NCBI GenBank assembly: GCA_943349725.1
Contig: CALQZP010000029.1
Location: 1-12,403, forward strand
DNA length: 12,403 nucleotides
Direction: 5' to 3'
DNA from: Candidatus Nomurabacteria bacterium
Lineage (GTDB): Bacteria > Patescibacteriota > Minisyncoccia > Phycocordibacterales > UBA10002
Shown here: positions 11,174-12,403 of the stretch, in pieces
Layout: each line of letters opens with the position of its first letter
Numbering within the stretch: the first letter of the stretch is position 1
Notes under the pieces: model-generated
What the model was told of the DNA's origin: nothing
Database searches by the model: none
Seen by the model: only the letters and a program-made list of their open reading frames with translations
Made by a program: the position numbers and the translations under genes

Positions 11174-11658
11174 AGAACTAGAATAGGAGACTGACCGAGG
11201 AGGGCGCGGAGGCGAGGAAAGCGGGCGCAAAGTGGGAGATTAGAACACCACTTTTCAAGGCCGAAGACACGGCCGGCGCGGAATGAGGCGAGGACAAAAA
11301 GCGCGCAGGCGTAGACGATGTGCTCGTCTACGATGAGCGAATGTGGGTTCGGATACGCACCGTCAAGAATTGGGAAATAGTAGAGGAGCATCAGCATAAT
11401 GCCTCCAATTGAGGCGACACGCACGAAGATGCCGAGAATAAGCGCGACACCAATGAGCGTGAGTCCCCACTCGTTGATGAAGTTAATGAACGGGAGAGTA
11501 GAAGGCTGTAAGAAAAACGCGTAGAACGCGGGGAAGGTTTTCGCTCCCTTGAGATAGAACGCGGCCGACCACGTCGGGTCAAGCACCTTCGCGATGCCTG
11601 CATAGAAAAAGAGCGAACCTAATGAGAGACGAAGCAGGAGAAGTGAGATGGTACGCAT
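11146..11658 (-). CDS. DoxX-family membrane protein
   Basis: This 170-aa protein has four hydrophobic segments (about residues 4-25, 63-80, 82-98 and 110-127). The start matches DoxX/DoxD-like proteins: LRLSLGSLFFYAGIAKVLDP (8-27) and W30. Members include the small subunit of thiosulfate:quinone oxidoreductase and proteins of oxidative or sulfur stress; most are uncharacterised. The usual domain ends near residue 150. The last nine or so residues (from about 162, SFPRRAHP at the end) are encoded by repeat element E and are probably an added tail. The start is ATG 11658, with TATAAT 17 nt before it and no Shine-Dalgarno. The ArsR regulator lies 140 bp upstream on the same strand and could control it. 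Confidence 0.88.
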   Translation of the reverse strand: MRTISLLLLRLSLGSLFFYAGIAKVLDPTWSAAFYLKGAKTFPAFYAFFLQPSTLPFINFINEWGLTLIGVALILGIFVRVASIGGIMLMLLYYFPILDGAYPNPHSLIVDEHIVYACALFVLASFRAGRVFGLEKWCSNLPLCARFPRLRALLGQSPILVLSFPRRAHP

Positions 11659-11675
11659 AGATAGTAAAATGCTAA

Positions 11676-11681
11676 ATTATA
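11676..11681 (-). promoter_or_regulatory. Candidate -10 TATAAT for the DoxX gene
   Basis: A perfect TATAAT on the minus strand lies 17 nt before ATG 11658, giving a leader of about 10 nt. No good -35 is present, and the region is very A/T-rich, so a chance match is possible. Confidence 0.4.
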
Positions 11682-11750
11682 AACTTTAAAACCTAAACAA
11701 TATCTAAAATCTCAAATAACAAAACTAAAAGCTAAACAAAGAGAGAACAC

Positions 11751-11793
11751 CACCACCCCGCCCTACGGGCACCCCTCCGGAGCTGAGGAGGGG
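11751..11793. repeat. Double-hairpin element D after the ArsR gene
   Basis: GCCC-TAC-GGGC is followed by CCCCTCC (11772-11778) and GGAGGGG (11787-11793) around an 8-nt loop. It begins 4 bp after the ArsR stop in the direction of transcription and precedes the A/T-rich stretch before DoxX. Its layout resembles elements A-C but the termini differ. No T-tract follows. Confidence 0.5.
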
Positions 11794-11797
11794 AAAA

Positions 11798-12145
11798 CTA
11801 CACCGACACTTTTTGCTTGCGAACAGGAGCGGGACCGTGAGCACGAGTACCTGACACCCAGAGATTGTAGAGAATGACGCAGGGTTTGATAATTTCGGGG
11901 TCAACGATTTTGTAGTAGACGTTCAGACCCTCACGCCTGCCCGTCACGATACCGGCGTGGCGAAGGAGCGCGAGGTGCTGGGAGACGTTGGCCTTGGAGA
12001 CGCCGAGGATTTTTACGAGCTCCTCCACACGTTTCTCCTCAAACTTGATATTGTTCAGTATCTCAAGACGCTTCTCGTTCGCGAGAAGTTTGTAGGTCTT
12101 GGCGTTATTGATGAAGGCGATTTTTGGAAGTACTTCTTTTGCCAT
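11798..12145 (-). CDS. ArsR-family winged-helix transcription regulator
   Basis: This 115-aa protein has the ArsR layout: KTYKLLANEKRLEILNNI (16-33), a second helix (VEELVKILG), recognition helix VSKANVSQHLALLRHAGIV (49-67, DNA contact) and a wing with REGLNVYYKI (71-80). A C-terminal helix (DPEIIKPCVILYNLW) would form the dimer interface. The classical metal-binding CVC motif in the recognition region is missing, and there is only one cysteine (C89). It is therefore unlikely to be a two-thiol arsenic or persulfide sensor; the signal is unknown. It is followed by hairpin element D and then DoxX on the same strand. Its own promoter overlaps a palindrome that could be its operator. No Shine-Dalgarno is present. 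Confidence 0.92.
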   Translation of the reverse strand: MAKEVLPKIAFINNAKTYKLLANEKRLEILNNIKFEEKRVEELVKILGVSKANVSQHLALLRHAGIVTGRREGLNVYYKIVDPEIIKPCVILYNLWVSGTRAHGPAPVRKQKVSV

Positions 12146-12206
12146 AAGAATGATTTAAGATTTAGGATGTATGATTTACGAATCAGATAAAAACGAAAGA
12201 TGCGGG

Positions 12207-12216
12207 GTTGCGCAAC
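12207..12216. promoter_or_regulatory. Candidate operator GTTGCGCAAC
   Basis: A perfect 10-bp palindrome lies just downstream of the predicted start point of the arsR promoter. ArsR-family proteins usually repress their own gene from a palindrome at or next to the promoter, so its place fits. It is shorter than most ArsR operators. Confidence 0.35.
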
Positions 12217-12227
12217 TATTTAACTAG

Positions 12228-12255
12228 ATGATAGCACTGCGTTTTTCGTGGTCAA
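12228..12255 (-). promoter_or_regulatory. Promoter TTGACC-N16-TATCAT for arsR
   Basis: On the minus strand the -35 TTGACC (12250-12255) and -10 TATCAT (12228-12233) each match consensus at 5 of 6 bases, with 16-nt spacing and a TGC extension before the -10. Transcription would start near 12221, leaving a leader of about 75 nt. Confidence 0.6.
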
Positions 12256-12269
12256 CAGTGGATAACGAA

Positions 12270-12294
12270 ACGGCGCACGCGAAGCGTGCGCCGT
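12270..12294. repeat. GC-rich hairpin ACGGCGCACGC-GAA-GCGTGCGCCGT
   Basis: A perfect 11-bp stem with a GAA loop, directly left of the 34-bp repeat array. No T-tract follows on either strand. The repeat units also contain a small stem with a GAA loop (CGCT-GAA-AGCG). Confidence 0.75.
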
Positions 12295-12295
12295 C

Positions 12296-12403
12296 AACCG
12301 CTGAAAGCGAGCAGTGGTCGTATGACCGCAACCGCTGAAAGCGAGCAGTGGGCGTATGACCGCAACCGCTGAAAGCGAGCAGTGGTCGTATGACCGCAAC
12401 CGC
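12296..12403. repeat. 34-bp tandem repeat array, cut by the window end
   Basis: Units begin at 12296, 12330 and 12364, and a fourth begins at 12398 and is cut off. Each starts AACCGCTGAAAGCGAGCAGT and ends GTATGACCGC. The second unit differs at one base (GGGCG for GGTCG). There are no unique spacers. A 34-bp period breaks reading frame, so it is not a coding repeat. Each unit can fold into two stems: CCGCTG/CAGTGG (one G-T pair) and GGTC-GTAT-GACC. Confidence 0.9.

Noticed and set aside
12257..12265. Replication origin called from a DnaA-box-like TTATCCACT
   Set aside because: A single site one base off consensus is not enough; no dnaA, dnaN or rpmH gene and no box cluster is visible. It is kept only as part of the repeat-array finding.
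12296..12403. CRISPR array
   Set aside because: The units abut directly with no unique spacers, and no cas gene is in the window.

Overview
The window looks like a piece of chromosome from a small-genome bacterium of the Patescibacteria (CPR), most likely a Parcubacteria lineage. This rests on protein character and layout, not on a database match. Genes are short and widely spaced, and Shine-Dalgarno signals are almost absent. Many proteins are small membrane or zinc-ribbon proteins of the kind common in that group, and intergenic space is full of hairpin repeats. There are no rRNA or tRNA genes, transposase, phage genes or CRISPR array.

Layout, left to right. (1) 1-2000: an anchored Gmad2-domain protein and DNA polymerase IV, both on minus, separated by a 110-bp inverted-repeat element. 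(2) 2018-3704: a plus-strand membrane protein with a coiled coil and two zinc ribbons converges on msrB; between them lie two related palindromes with compensatory base changes. (3) 3820-6812, plus strand: an exported coiled-coil protein with its own terminator, then S-adenosylhomocysteine hydrolase followed by a PfkB-family kinase, a probable module that hydrolyses SAH and phosphorylates the adenosine released. (4) 6942-10041, all minus: a 91-aa orphan with its own promoter and terminator, a membrane-anchored methyltransferase resembling FAM173/ATPSC-KMT, an endonuclease/exonuclease/phosphatase-family protein, and an M29 aminopeptidase. (5) 10236-12145, all minus: a small zinc-ribbon protein whose start codon lies in an inverted repeat, a small lipoprotein with a structured leader, a DoxX-family membrane protein and an ArsR-family regulator with a good promoter and candidate operator. 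(6) 12257-12403: a GC hairpin and the start of a 34-bp tandem repeat array that runs off the window.

Three themes stand out. First, at least five genes have a -10-like hexamer (TATACT, TATGCT or TAATAT) only 6-8 nt before ATG, which predicts leaderless mRNAs. Second, inverted-repeat elements recur at gene ends: three share one family (732-841, 7801-7963, 10054-10111), and several stop codons lie inside or next to such elements. Third, the genes without a leaderless signature (lipoprotein, zinc ribbon, ArsR) have long or structured leaders. No single gene cluster is clearly a new defence or mobile system; the most novel signals are in the non-coding DNA.
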